Positions 1 through 7,675 are shown, counted from the stretch's first letter. The stretch is DNA of 16,413 bases from Candidatus Sivonenia alaskensis PMM_0068 (GCA_949127685.1 CASBPW010000322.1:1-16413); one strand, 5' to 3'. Numbers and translations are program-made. The notes: generated by a model from the sequence alone, not told the origin.

Positions 1-173
1 ATTCTCCTGACTTCAACCCGATTGAGAACTGTTGGTCAAAAGTCAAAGAGTTTTTACGATCGGTCGCGGCTCGTTCTCGCGAAGCGTTAGATCAAGGGAT
101 TACTGATGCACTCAATGCTGTGACATTAAAGGACATTAAGGGTTGGTTCACCTATCGCTGTTATTGTACTTAA
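1..173 (+). CDS. IS630-family transposase, C-terminal end (partial, runs off the window)
   Basis: The frame that starts at base 3 is open from the window edge to TAA at 171-173 and encodes 56 residues. It contains SPDFNPIENCWSKVK, the typical C-terminal block of IS630/Tc1-like DDE transposases; the Glu of PIEN is the expected third catalytic acid. A basic helical tail ending in FTYRCYCT follows. The start and the two catalytic aspartates lie outside the window, so I cannot say whether the element is intact. The right terminal repeat should lie soon after the stop codon, perhaps near the TA dinucleotides at 190-193, but it cannot be fixed without the left end. Confidence 0.85.
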   Translation, partial: SPDFNPIENCWSKVKEFLRSVAARSREALDQGITDALNAVTLKDIKGWFTYRCYCT

Positions 174-309
174 CTGGGTTGAAAACTGCTATAAGTGAAC
201 TTAAATCGATTTGAGGTTTTTTTACTGATGTATGGCACTATGGACCAAACTTCTTCATCTGTTAACGTCAGTTCGATGAGACTAAAAGATGGCAGGAGGC
301 AGCGCGGGC

Positions 310-347
310 AAGCCTTTAGGTTCTAGGTGTAAAGCGGGCTTTTTGCT
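310..347 (+). terminator. Possible rho-independent terminator
   Basis: AAGCC pairs with GGCTT, and an inner CTTTA/TAAAG pair lies inside it with a small bulge. The hairpin runs directly into TTTTT on the plus strand. It would end transcription coming from the IS630 transposase side. The stem is imperfect, so the call is tentative. Confidence 0.35.
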
Positions 348-351
348 GTGA

Positions 352-570
352 TAACGTGAGTTCGGGATAAGCAAAAACACAAAATCCTTACTGGATCAAG
401 GATTGGAGAAATTGCTTGCTTACTCAAACTTAAATTTTAGCTATCGTTAGGAGCATTGAGCATAGAAATTATCAATAAGCTCTGTTATTGAGAACGACTT
501 GATGAGCATAGTCTCTCTGGACAACGAGAAATCAATGCTTTCAGAGATTTCTTATCCCGAACTCATGTTA
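352..570. mobile_element. MITE-like element with 20-bp inverted ends
   Basis: Positions 352-371 (taacgtgagttcgggataag) are an inverted copy of 551-570 with one mismatch (G/A at the fifth base). The 219-bp unit between them encodes no protein of useful length. Near-perfect long terminal inverted repeats around a short non-coding core fit a MITE or an internally deleted insertion sequence. No target-site duplication is obvious in the flanks. The parent family is unknown; an IS982-type origin is only a guess. The 9-mer taacgtgag recurs at 13570-13578, just upstream of the IS5-like transposase fragment. Confidence 0.5.
373..404 (-). terminator. Possible rho-independent terminator, minus strand
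   Basis: Read on the minus strand, AATCCTT (404-398) pairs perfectly with AAGGATT (389-383) around an 8-base loop, followed by TTGTGTTTTT. The stem is AT-rich and only 7 bp. It lies inside the inverted-repeat element and would catch minus-strand transcripts from the MFS end of the rpmB-recO-MFS group. Confidence 0.4.
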
Positions 571-630
571 AGTTTCATTTTATTGCTCTTGATCCCTTAA
601 GATGCTGGGATTTTATTTATCTGCAAGTCC

Positions 631-1887
631 CTAAGTCCTTTTCACAAGCTGAGTCTTTTGGGAAATAAACGCAGCACCCAAAGAGACTGCACTAAGGCCT
701 AGAATCACTGGACGCAAGCCAAATAAATCGACAGCAATCCCTGCCAAAGCCAGGGGGACGGTAGATGCAATATTAACAACATTATTTTGCAAACCGAAAA
801 CTTTTCCCCTAAGGTCTTCTGGAGTTTCTTCCTGAATCGCTGTTTGCATAGGAGCCATCACTAAGGCTGCAGCACTTCCCATCAGAACGCACAGCGCAAG
901 TACACCCCACACATTACTCACGAAGGCAATCAAGCCCAATGTAAGTGCAATAACCAGAGAGCCTGTTGCCGCTAAGCTATTGCGGGCAAAACGTTGCCCA
1001 TACCGACCCAAACCCCACGTCCCAATTGCAAAACCAACCCCTGTAGCCGCTAAAAGAAAGCCGAATTGTTCCTCTTGTAAGCCCAGCTTTTTGGTCAGTC
1101 TAATTGACAGAATATTTAAAGCCGCCAGTAGTGAATACAGGACAAGCAGCTGAATGAGCGCAGCCTGAACAATTTTGTTTCCCTGGATATAGTCCAAACC
1201 CTCTTTTAGATCAGCCCATGGAGAAGTGTGTTCTGCCGCCAGATTATTTTCCTCACCCGTTTGGACCAAAGCTAAAATCAAACCGGAAACCAAATAAGCT
1301 CCACCGACTAACCAATGGCCATGATCCGCACCACCCACTAGAGCCAAGGCAGGGGCACCCAGGGCGAAACCAAAAACAATAGAGACGGACATCGTTGCGG
1401 TGAACAAGGAGTTAGCAATCAGGAGATCCTTGCGCGGAAGGATAAGGGGGATCGCTGAAGTCTCGGCTGGGGCAAAAAATTGAGTAAGCGTCGATACCAA
1501 AAAGGTCAGCAGTAATATGAAGGCAAAGGAGTCAGGGAACAAAGGTAAAAGTAGGACTAAGAGGCCACGAAAGATATTCGAGGATACCAACACGTTCTTC
1601 TTCGACCAGCGGTCAACGAAAACCCCCGCAATAGAGCCAAAGAGAATAGCGGGCATGCTATGCGCTACAAAAAATGCAGACTGCATAGAGGCCCCTGCCT
1701 CTTTAAAATGCGCAGCCATCAAAGCTATGACAAGAATGATGAAGACCTTATCGGGCAATTGCGAAAATATCTGCCCTAACCATAGATAAAGGAAATTACG
1801 ATTCCTCAGAACATCTCCAAAGCCTGGAACTTTGGCATCTTCTGATAGGGTTTCCGGCGCAGGTGGTTTATTACTGATTTGGGCCAT
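631..1887 (-). CDS. MFS transporter, probable drug/metabolite exporter
   Basis: A 418-residue inner-membrane protein with about 12 hydrophobic segments, as expected for the major facilitator superfamily. The loop after the second helix, GVFVDRWSKKNVL (about residues 88-100), is a clear MFS motif A (GxxxDRxxRR type). The overall pattern, with N-terminal LRNRNFLYLWLGQ and a central break near residues 208-235, resembles the MFS_3/EntS-like exporters, which are proton-driven efflux pumps. The substrate cannot be read from sequence. The start is ATG at 1887 with AGG very close upstream. The gene begins 29 bp after the recO stop on the same strand, so the two are probably co-transcribed; a functional link with RecO is not implied. 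Confidence 0.85.
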   Translation of the reverse strand: MAQISNKPPAPETLSEDAKVPGFGDVLRNRNFLYLWLGQIFSQLPDKVFIILVIALMAAHFKEAGASMQSAFFVAHSMPAILFGSIAGVFVDRWSKKNVLVSSNIFRGLLVLLLPLFPDSFAFILLLTFLVSTLTQFFAPAETSAIPLILPRKDLLIANSLFTATMSVSIVFGFALGAPALALVGGADHGHWLVGGAYLVSGLILALVQTGEENNLAAEHTSPWADLKEGLDYIQGNKIVQAALIQLLVLYSLLAALNILSIRLTKKLGLQEEQFGFLLAATGVGFAIGTWGLGRYGQRFARNSLAATGSLVIALTLGLIAFVSNVWGVLALCVLMGSAAALVMAPMQTAIQEETPEDLRGKVFGLQNNVVNIASTVPLALAGIAVDLFGLRPVILGLSAVSLGAAFISQKTQLVKRT

Positions 1888-1916
1888 CCTGTCATGTTAC
1901 CTTTTCAAATGTCCGT

Positions 1917-2675
1917 CTAGGAAACATAGCTGCTCGAAGGCCAAAGGGTTTCCAGTAATTGGGCTGAACGCAAAGAGCGTTCCAAATGGTGTTCGAGATA
2001 ATCCCGAAGGAATCTTTCTACCTGTTTCCAGACTGAATGGTCGAGCTTGTATTCGGTTAAAGGCCTGATGGGCAACATTTGTAGGGCTTTGAGCATATTC
2101 GGGGTGAGACGATAAAGTTGGGAGGTGTTTACAGTGCCCTTGAACGCTACGATGCCTCCGTGCTCCACACTAAACCCGCAAGACTCTTCTTGGATCGGCT
2201 GACGGGACAGTACACAATGCGCCACCTCTGGAGCAATCCCAGCAACTTGGAGAACATGGAAAAGGCTATGCACTAAATGAGCACACAGATAGGATTCAGG
2301 AACCGCTTCTAAGATACCCAACTGATTCAGCAACAGATCAAATAACTCTGAATGGGTCTGCCCTTGACTTGCTTCGGCAAGTACGGCTTCGGTTAAATAC
2401 TGAGCACAGGTTAAGCGAGTGAGGTCCCTGGTCAAGCCTGTATAAAGATGCAAACTTTCTGCTTGTATAACCCGGTCTATAGAACGGCCACGAGCGACTT
2501 GTAGATCATTGACCACAAAGAGTTCGCTACGGCCTCCTAATTTGGAGCGGGACTTGCGCGCCCCCTTGGCAATCAGTCTGACTAGACCCTTTTCTCGGGT
2601 GAGGATATGCAGAAGCCAGTCTGCTTCTCCCAAAGCCTGCCTTTTTAGGTTGATGCCAACGGCACGATATTCCAC
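1917..2675 (-). CDS. recO: DNA repair protein RecO
   Basis: A 252-residue RecO. In the RecFOR pathway it binds single-stranded DNA, works with RecR to load RecA onto SSB-coated gaps, and anneals strands. The N-terminal OB fold is recognisable from GINLKRQALGEADWLLHILT (8-27) and GARKSRSKLGGRSELF (38-53). The helical C-terminal domain follows. The zinc-finger region of many bacterial RecO proteins is reduced here: C154 is followed by VLS rather than the usual CxxC, and only C166 remains nearby, so zinc binding is doubtful. The start is a GTG at 2675; no ATG lies upstream before an in-frame stop, and the N-terminus fits the family. It lies 90 bp downstream of rpmB on the same strand. Confidence 0.93.
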   Translation of the reverse strand: MEYRAVGINLKRQALGEADWLLHILTREKGLVRLIAKGARKSRSKLGGRSELFVVNDLQVARGRSIDRVIQAESLHLYTGLTRDLTRLTCAQYLTEAVLAEASQGQTHSELFDLLLNQLGILEAVPESYLCAHLVHSLFHVLQVAGIAPEVAHCVLSRQPIQEESCGFSVEHGGIVAFKGTVNTSQLYRLTPNMLKALQMLPIRPLTEYKLDHSVWKQVERFLRDYLEHHLERSLRSAQLLETLWPSSSYVS

Positions 2676-2748
2676 AGAAATGAACGCCAGACTAAGAGAT
2701 CCATAGCCAATTATGACCTATGCAGGATCAAGACCATCGGCAGATAGA

Positions 2749-2762
2749 CGCTATAGGTAGCG
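2749..2762 (-). terminator. Small hairpin just after rpmB
   Basis: CGCTA (2749-2753) and TAGCG (2758-2762) form a 5-bp stem with a TAGG loop only a few bases past the rpmB stop codon. No T-run follows, so it is more likely a 3'-end stabiliser or weak attenuator between rpmB and recO than a full terminator. Confidence 0.3.
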
Positions 2763-2765
2763 CTC

Positions 2766-3014
2766 TCATGCCTCTACGCGGTGTTTGATAAGATCAATGC
2801 CTGCTTCTTTTGCCATCTTATTAATCCCTTTGAGAGAGATGGTCTTAAGCGCTTTGGTGGAAACTTTGAGGCGCACATAGCAACCCTGTTCCGGGTCCCA
2901 GATTTTCTTCCACTGCAGGTTTACTTGCTGAAGTTTCTTGGTGCGACGATGGGAGAAGGAGACCGAGAAGCCATTGTTGGCGCGTTTTCCAGTCAGCATA
3001 CAGCGGCGGGACAT
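2766..3014 (-). CDS. rpmB: 50S ribosomal protein L28
   Basis: An 82-residue large-subunit ribosomal protein. MSRRCMLTGKRANNGFSVSF at the N-terminus, followed by SHRRTKKLQQVNLQWKKIW, is the L28 signature, and the length is normal for cyanobacteria (about 78). I chose ATG at 3014 over the TTG two codons upstream (3020). AGGAG at 3021-3025 lies 6 bases before the ATG, which is ideal, but would abut the TTG. The internal CYVRLKVSTKALKTI block is also typical. A good promoter lies upstream at 3063-3092. Confidence 0.96.
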   Translation of the reverse strand: MSRRCMLTGKRANNGFSVSFSHRRTKKLQQVNLQWKKIWDPEQGCYVRLKVSTKALKTISLKGINKMAKEAGIDLIKHRVEA

Positions 3015-3062
3015 AAACAACTCCTGGACGGGTTAAAGACTTTTTATCAGTAAAGCTTATGG

Positions 3063-3092
3063 ATCATAGCGTAGCGAGGTTGAATGTGTCTA
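3063..3092 (-). promoter_or_regulatory. Predicted sigma-70-type promoter of rpmB
   Basis: On the minus strand, TAGACA (3092-3087, 5 of 6 to TTGACA) and TATGAT (3068-3063, 5 of 6 to TATAAT) are spaced by 18 bp. This places the transcript start about 40 nt before the rpmB ATG. It may drive rpmB, recO and the MFS gene together. Confidence 0.55.
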
Positions 3093-3140
3093 TCTCTTAC
3101 CAGCGTCATTACAGTAACAATAGAAATGATGGATGAGCAC

Positions 3141-3171
3141 TTGAACGCCTCCATACGTCAAATCGTCTAAT
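3141..3171 (+). promoter_or_regulatory. Possible promoter of the ABC exporter operon
   Basis: TTGAAC (3141-3146) and TCTAAT (3166-3171) are separated by 19 bp, about 20 bp before the ATG at 3193. The -10 box is 5 of 6 to consensus, but the -35 is only 4 of 6 and the spacer is long, so this is tentative. Confidence 0.35.
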
Positions 3172-3192
3172 TCTTTCTCTAGAGCAGCATCT

Positions 3193-4539
3193 ATGTCCAC
3201 TGTAGTAACTAAGGTAATCAATCGGCGAACTATTTGGCTGGTGCTTGGTCTATTGGTTCTGTCAGGAGTGGGGGTCAGCGGCTGGCTGCTCTGGCAGCAG
3301 TCTCAGCAAGAAGCTGAACAGACCACGCTCCAGACCCAGACGGCTCCTGTTGTCCGCCAAGATGTAACCATCAAAGTTTCAGCGGCGGGAACGATCAAAC
3401 CAATGACGCCGATTAATATCAGTCCGAAACAATCGGGCCGAGTAGCCAAACTTTATGTTGACCAAGGCAGTCAGGTAAAAGCCGGTCAACTCCTGGTTCG
3501 AATGGATGACACGAATCTCCAGGGAGAACTGCTTCAAGCCCAAGGGAGTCTGGCTGCCGCTGAGGCGAATTTGCGCAAGCTCCAGGCCGGGAACCGCCCT
3601 CAAGAGATTCAGCAAGCAGAGCAGAATCTAAAGGAAGCGGAAGCCCAGATCATTGCCTCCCGCTCAACCTATGAAAGCAACGTACAACTCTTCTCCAGTG
3701 GGGCAATTAGCCGTAATGCTCTGGATACTAGCCGCTCAACCTACGAGGCAGCTCAGGCCCGCATCAACGCGCTACAACAACAGCTGAACCTGAGTCGGGC
3801 AGGCTCTCGCTCAGAAGATATTGATGCAGCCCGCGCTCAAGTGCTGCAAGCCCGTGGAGCTCTAAAAACAATTCAGACTCAGATCAACGACACCTTTATC
3901 CGGGCTCCTTTCTCCGGAATCATCACCCAAAAATATGCGGATTCAGGAGCTTTCGTTACGCCTACGACTTCAGCCAGTGCCACCACTTCAGCTACTTCCT
4001 CCTCAATTCTGGCCCTCGCCAATGACTTAGAGGCCATTGCTAATGTTGCAGAAAGCGATGTCAGGAATATCTATTCCGGTCAGTCTGTAGAGTTGAGAGT
4101 GGATGCTTACCCTGACCGCATTTTCAAAGGGAAGGTACGCTTGGTTGCTCCCGAATCCGTAGTAGCTCAAAATGTCACCAGTTTTCAAGTACGAGTCCAA
4201 ATTCTGGACGATGCAAAAAATCAGCTGAAGTCCGGCATGAACCTAACTGCTGGTTTTCTAGTTGGTCAGCGTAAAGGTGCTCTCCTAATACCAACGCCTG
4301 CAGTGGTGAGTGAAGCGGAAGGAACAGGAGTTTATCTATTACAAAATGGAAGTAATAGAGATAAGCCCGTATTTCGTCCTATCCGGGTCGGAGCTACAGT
4401 GGGAACACAAACAGAGGTCTTGAGTGGACTCACGGTTGAGGACCGAGTATTCATCACCTCGCCAGGAAAGCGCAAGCCGAATGACAAACCTGTAAAGTCC
4501 TCGCCGTTCAGCAATAGCGGTGGTCGTCCTCCTCGTTAA
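3193..4539 (+). CDS. Membrane fusion protein (HlyD/MacA/DevB-like) of a tripartite ABC exporter
   Basis: A 448-residue periplasmic adaptor that should link an inner-membrane ABC transporter to a TolC-type outer-membrane channel. One N-terminal membrane segment (about 14-34) anchors it. A half-lipoyl/barrel strand region follows (about 52-107, with SGRVAKLYVDQGSQVKAGQLL in its core), then a long alanine/glutamine-rich alpha-hairpin (about 110-232) in which the segment SRSTYE occurs twice. The second lipoyl half begins at FIRAPFSGIITQKYADSGAFV (235-255). An unusual Ser/Thr/Ala-rich insert covers 257-271. A beta-barrel and membrane-proximal domain complete it, with a basic, Pro/Ser-rich tail. 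The gene leads a plus-strand operon with the permease and ATPase; the order adaptor-permease-ATPase is the same as in devBCA of heterocyst-forming cyanobacteria. No outer-membrane partner is encoded here. Confidence 0.88.
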   Translation: MSTVVTKVINRRTIWLVLGLLVLSGVGVSGWLLWQQSQQEAEQTTLQTQTAPVVRQDVTIKVSAAGTIKPMTPINISPKQSGRVAKLYVDQGSQVKAGQLLVRMDDTNLQGELLQAQGSLAAAEANLRKLQAGNRPQEIQQAEQNLKEAEAQIIASRSTYESNVQLFSSGAISRNALDTSRSTYEAAQARINALQQQLNLSRAGSRSEDIDAARAQVLQARGALKTIQTQINDTFIRAPFSGIITQKYADSGAFVTPTTSASATTSATSSSILALANDLEAIANVAESDVRNIYSGQSVELRVDAYPDRIFKGKVRLVAPESVVAQNVTSFQVRVQILDDAKNQLKSGMNLTAGFLVGQRKGALLIPTPAVVSEAEGTGVYLLQNGSNRDKPVFRPIRVGATVGTQTEVLSGLTVEDRVFITSPGKRKPNDKPVKSSPFSNSGGRPPR

Positions 4540-4551
4540 CGGAACATCTTG

Positions 4552-5859
4552 ATGACCATGCAAGAAACAAAACCAAGACAACAACCGCTCGCTCCGAACA
4601 GAAGGATCAAGCGTCAAAGAGGGGTGGATATTGCTGAAACCATCGGTTTAGCTTGGGCTTCGCTGCTGTCAAATAAGCTACGTGCAATGCTGACGATGCT
4701 GGGAGTGATTATCGGTATTGGGGCAGTGATCACGATGGTCACGATTGGTCGGGGGGCCCAGGCCCAAGCGGAGAAACAGCTCAAGGCACTCGGCTCTAAT
4801 TTGATTTTTGTGCAGAGCGGTACAGCCAGTTTTGGCAGTGCCGCCTCTCAGGGAGCAGGCTCAGCGACCACGTTAAACTGGGAGGACGCCAAGGCAATTG
4901 AAAAAACCGCTTCAGCCGTTGCCGCTGTTGCCCCGACGCTAAGCAACCGCTCTCAGGTGGTTTGGGCAGAAAAGAATACCAATACCTTGGTTCAAGGAAC
5001 CACCCCATCCTATGTCGAAGTCCGGGATTTCCTGCCTTTGACGGGACGTTTCTTCAATCAGGCTGAATTAGACCAGGCAGCTCGTGTGGCAGTTCTCGGG
5101 CAAACCGTGGTCGATACGCTCGGCCTCACGCCCAAAAGTGCTTTAGGGAAAACCATTCGTATCCGGGCAGAAGATTTCCTTGTGATCGGAACCTTGGAGT
5201 ACAAAGGGTCAGACCAATTTCGTGACCAAGACGATCAGGTGGTGATCCCGCTCACGACGATGGCCAGTCGGATCGTGGGAATCAATTCCTTAAACGGCAT
5301 TTCTCTTAACAGTATCGCTGTATCGGCAAAAAGCCCTGAGCAAATGGATGCTGCCCAGTTTCAAATCACTAACCTATTGAGACTGCGCCATAAAATTGTT
5401 CCACCCCAGGGCGATGACTTTATCATTCGCAATCAAGCAGACCTCGTCAATGCCTCCAACAATGTCTCAGGCCTTTTCACCATTTTGTTGGGAGGCTCAG
5501 CCGCCATTTCTTTAGTAGTAGGTGGTATCGGCATTATGAACATCATGCTGGTCTCCGTCACCGAACGCACCCGTGAAATTGGCATCCGTAAAGCAATTGG
5601 GGCAAGGCCCAGCGATATTCTCTGGCAATTTCTGATTGAAGCGGTAGTCCTGGCGCTCACCGGAGGTTTATTAGGGATCGCGTTAGGCGTCGGGGCTTCT
5701 ATGCTCACCAGTCTTGCTCTTGACTGGCCAATAGCCATCTCGATGGAAGCCGTTGCCCTCTCTTTTGGCGTCTGTTTAGTGATTGGATTGTTCTTTGGTG
5801 TTTATCCAGCCCGACAAGCGGCTCGTCTTGATCCGATTACTGCGCTGCGGAGTGATTGA
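4552..5859 (+). CDS. MacB/FtsX-type ABC transporter permease
   Basis: A 435-residue inner-membrane permease of the MacB type without a fused ATPase domain. One membrane helix near residues 43-66 (AMLTMLGVIIGIGAVITMV) precedes a large periplasmic domain of about 240 residues (MacB_PCD type). Three C-terminal helices follow (about 305-335, 360-385, 395-420). The cytoplasmic loop TERTREIGIRKAIGARPSDI is the characteristic coupling segment of MacB/FtsX permeases. These use ATP binding and hydrolysis to drive a periplasmic mechanical cycle rather than classical transmembrane translocation. I chose ATG at 4552 because GGAA lies 7 bases upstream; a TTG one codon earlier is also possible. It starts 12 bp after the adaptor stop and ends 3 bp before the ATPase start. 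Confidence 0.9.
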   Translation: MTMQETKPRQQPLAPNRRIKRQRGVDIAETIGLAWASLLSNKLRAMLTMLGVIIGIGAVITMVTIGRGAQAQAEKQLKALGSNLIFVQSGTASFGSAASQGAGSATTLNWEDAKAIEKTASAVAAVAPTLSNRSQVVWAEKNTNTLVQGTTPSYVEVRDFLPLTGRFFNQAELDQAARVAVLGQTVVDTLGLTPKSALGKTIRIRAEDFLVIGTLEYKGSDQFRDQDDQVVIPLTTMASRIVGINSLNGISLNSIAVSAKSPEQMDAAQFQITNLLRLRHKIVPPQGDDFIIRNQADLVNASNNVSGLFTILLGGSAAISLVVGGIGIMNIMLVSVTERTREIGIRKAIGARPSDILWQFLIEAVVLALTGGLLGIALGVGASMLTSLALDWPIAISMEAVALSFGVCLVIGLFFGVYPARQAARLDPITALRSD

Positions 5860-5862
5860 GCC

Positions 5863-6558
5863 ATGATTCAGTTAGAAAATATCGTCAAGAACTACACTTT
5901 AGGTGAACTAGAAGTTCCCGTATTGAAGGAGATCAACCTAACCATTACTCAGGGAGAATATACCGCTATCATGGGCGTCTCGGGTTCAGGCAAGTCTACG
6001 CTGATGAATATTATTGGTTGCTTGGACCGTCCTAGCTCAGGTCGTTATCTTTTTGAAGGACAGGATATTACTCGGCTCAGCGATGATGAGCTGGCTGATG
6101 TTCGTAATTATCAGATTGGTTTTGTCTTTCAACAGTTCAATCTATTGCCGCGATTAAGTGCTTTGGAAAACGTGATGCTGCCCATGATTTATGCAGGCTA
6201 TCCAAAAGCGGAACGACGGGAGCGAGCCGAGGAGGTCTTGGTGCAGGTAGGATTGGCTGACCGTATGGCCAATCGCCCCAATCAGCTTTCGGGAGGGCAA
6301 CAGCAGCGGGTTGCCATTGCTCGTGCGTTGGTGAATCGTCCAGCTTTACTCTTGGCGGACGAACCGACGGGTGCTCTAGATACTAAAACCAGTCAAGAAG
6401 TGATGGCCATGATGACCAATCTCAACGAACAAGGCATTACGGTTGTCATTGTCACCCATGAGCCAGATGTCGCCCATCAGACGAAGCGTATGATCCGAGT
6501 GCAGGATGGTCAAATTGTTGATGACAGAGCGGTTTTGACGCCTAACCTAATGCTGTGA
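5863..6558 (+). CDS. ABC transporter ATP-binding protein (MacB/LolD/DevA-like)
   Basis: A 231-residue nucleotide-binding subunit. The motifs are complete: Walker A GVSGSGKS at 38-45, Q-loop at 90-91 (VFQQFNLLPRLSALENV), ABC signature LSGGQ at 142-146, Walker B with catalytic Glu in LLLADEPTGALD (162-173), and switch His in VTHE (His199). The sequence belongs to the lipoprotein/macrolide exporter ATPases that pair with MacB/FtsX permeases. The start codon is 3 bp after the permease stop, so translation is probably coupled. Together with the two upstream genes it should form one export complex. The cargo is unknown; the family carries macrolides, peptides, glycolipids and lipoproteins. Confidence 0.94.
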   Translation: MIQLENIVKNYTLGELEVPVLKEINLTITQGEYTAIMGVSGSGKSTLMNIIGCLDRPSSGRYLFEGQDITRLSDDELADVRNYQIGFVFQQFNLLPRLSALENVMLPMIYAGYPKAERRERAEEVLVQVGLADRMANRPNQLSGGQQQRVAIARALVNRPALLLADEPTGALDTKTSQEVMAMMTNLNEQGITVVIVTHEPDVAHQTKRMIRVQDGQIVDDRAVLTPNLML

Positions 6559-6563
6559 GAACT

Positions 6564-6845
6564 TTATTTGCTGCCGTAGTAGTAAGTGATATCTCTATCT
6601 TTCAGCGGTGCAAAGCCAGCACCAATAAGCATCTGGTCCAATTCTGCCTGAGGAATGTGCTTGGCTCCGATTCGGATAATCCGTGACCGCATCGTATTAG
6701 AAACTCCACTGCGCTGTCGGCCAGCCTCTAGTCCCATAACTTGGTTATAGAGATCTAGTTTGACCTGGGGGATGGGGGTACCATCAAAATCAATACCCTT
6801 GGCGATTGCCACATCAATCGCATCAGCACCAGTAGTATCAGACAT
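6564..6845 (-). CDS. Small conserved cyanobacterial protein (possibly DUF4090)
   Basis: A soluble 93-residue protein with no signal peptide or membrane segment. The middle, LEAGRQRSGVSNTMRSRIIR (about 45-64), and the following RIGAKHIPQAELDQMLIGAGF look highly constrained, and the ending YYYGSK is distinctive. I recognise the sequence style from small proteins conserved across cyanobacteria and, from memory, would place it in DUF4090; this needs checking. No function can be given. It ends only 5 bp from the convergent ABC ATPase gene, and a plausible own promoter lies at 6876-6904. The start is ATG at 6845 with a weak purine-rich ribosome site (AGAAGAAAA). Confidence 0.8.
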   Translation of the reverse strand: MSDTTGADAIDVAIAKGIDFDGTPIPQVKLDLYNQVMGLEAGRQRSGVSNTMRSRIIRIGAKHIPQAELDQMLIGAGFAPLKDRDITYYYGSK

Positions 6846-6875
6846 TATTTTCTTCTAGGAATGATTGATAGAGGC

Positions 6876-6904
6876 ATTCTATCAGTTCATAGGTCACCTT
6901 TGAA
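6876..6904 (-). promoter_or_regulatory. Predicted promoter of the small conserved gene
   Basis: On the minus strand, TTCAAA (6904-6899, 4 of 6) and TAGAAT (6881-6876, 5 of 6) are spaced by exactly 17 bp, giving a leader of about 25 nt before ATG 6845. Confidence 0.42.
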
Positions 6905-7026
6905 CGGGTTGAGCACCATGAACAGATTCCTCCATAAAAGCTGAGTCCTTACGGGAGGGACAAAATTCATGGAAAGTAGACCTATTTTGGGATTAGCGCT
7001 TGGGGAGTCTCCACCATCAAGCTCTT

Positions 7027-7042
7027 CGATGGACGTCCATCG
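7027..7042. repeat. Perfect 16-bp palindrome
   Basis: cgatggacgtccatcg is identical to its own reverse complement. It lies in the 233-bp gap between the small conserved gene and the TPR-like coding remnant. Without a loop it is a dyad rather than a hairpin and could bind a dimeric protein. No second copy was noticed in the window. Confidence 0.5.
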
Positions 7043-7078
7043 CGTTTCTTAATTGCGATAGATAGAAGCTTCTGGAAT

Positions 7079-7675
7079 CTAGCATATTTTCTCCTCTATC
7101 TTTTTATTGAGGTCATCTAAAATAAGGATATAAGTGCCACCAGGAAAGGCCATTCCTGACGCAAGTTGGTCACAAAGTTTTTGAGCACAATAGTTATTTT
7201 CGATTTTCCACCATGCCGAACGATGACGGAGGGCAAGGATATATAAGGGTTTATCAGGTAAATATTCCACTTCTTTCTGAACCAGATAGGCCTCTATAAT
7301 TTTAGGATAGTGGGCTAATTGTTTGGTCAGTTTTACTATTTCCGAATCAGATAAATGATGCAACATAAAATTATCTCGGTCACTTACTGATGAACGTTCT
7401 TGATTGACCTTTGTCAATAGTATCTGATGTTGCTCAATTCGATTTAGATAATGGTTCGCTTCCTCTTGCCTCCCTTGTCTTTGATGGAAGAGATGAATTA
7501 ACTCATTGCCAGAGAGCGAAAATTTAGAATCCAAGGCCATTGCATTTTCGAGGAATGTAATCCCAGCGATATTTTCTTGCTTTAGTAAGATCTCACCCAA
7601 CAGATAATTTGCGCAAACATGGTCGGGATTCACTAAAAGAAGTTCTTTCAACAGAGGAATCGCTTGCTTCCTTTC
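7079..7675 (-). pseudogene. TPR-like C-terminal half of the M48 protease, severed by an in-frame TAG
   Basis: This segment continues the reading frame of the protease gene directly after its TAG (7678-7676), with no base gained or lost. The first codons (ERKQAIPLLKELLLVNPDHVCANYLLGEILL) form a good tetratricopeptide-like helix pair, and ENAMALDSKF follows. The rest is helical and ends in a mixed domain with FPGGTYILILDDLNKK. Nothing ATG-initiated suits this part; the first usable start is a TTG at 7651 with no ribosome site. I infer that protease and TPR region were one protein of about 620 residues and that a nonsense change (for example CAG to TAG) split it. Readthrough or separate translation from the TTG are alternatives. 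After the closing TAG (7079-7081) the same frame stays open for only eight more codons. Confidence 0.7.

Larger units (their letters stand above)
174..630. other. Gene-free stretch with mobile-element debris
   Basis: This 457-bp stretch lies between the IS630 transposase stop and the end of the MFS gene. It holds a terminator-like hairpin (310-347), a 219-bp element with inverted ends (352-570), a second hairpin with a T-run on the minus strand (373-404), and an inverted ATCCC/GGGAT pair (592-611) followed by a T-rich run. A 32-codon open frame starts at ATG 228 and stops within the first hairpin region. It has no convincing ribosome site or recognisable similarity and is not called as a gene. 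Confidence 0.6.

Noticed and set aside
228..326. 32-codon small ORF downstream of the IS630 transposase
   Set aside because: No ribosome site, no known similarity, and it lies in mobile-element debris.
6982..7094. Minus-strand open frame ending KSLMVETPQALIPK
   Set aside because: It reads like protein but has no start or ribosome site, overlaps the end of the TPR remnant in another frame, and matches nothing I recognise.
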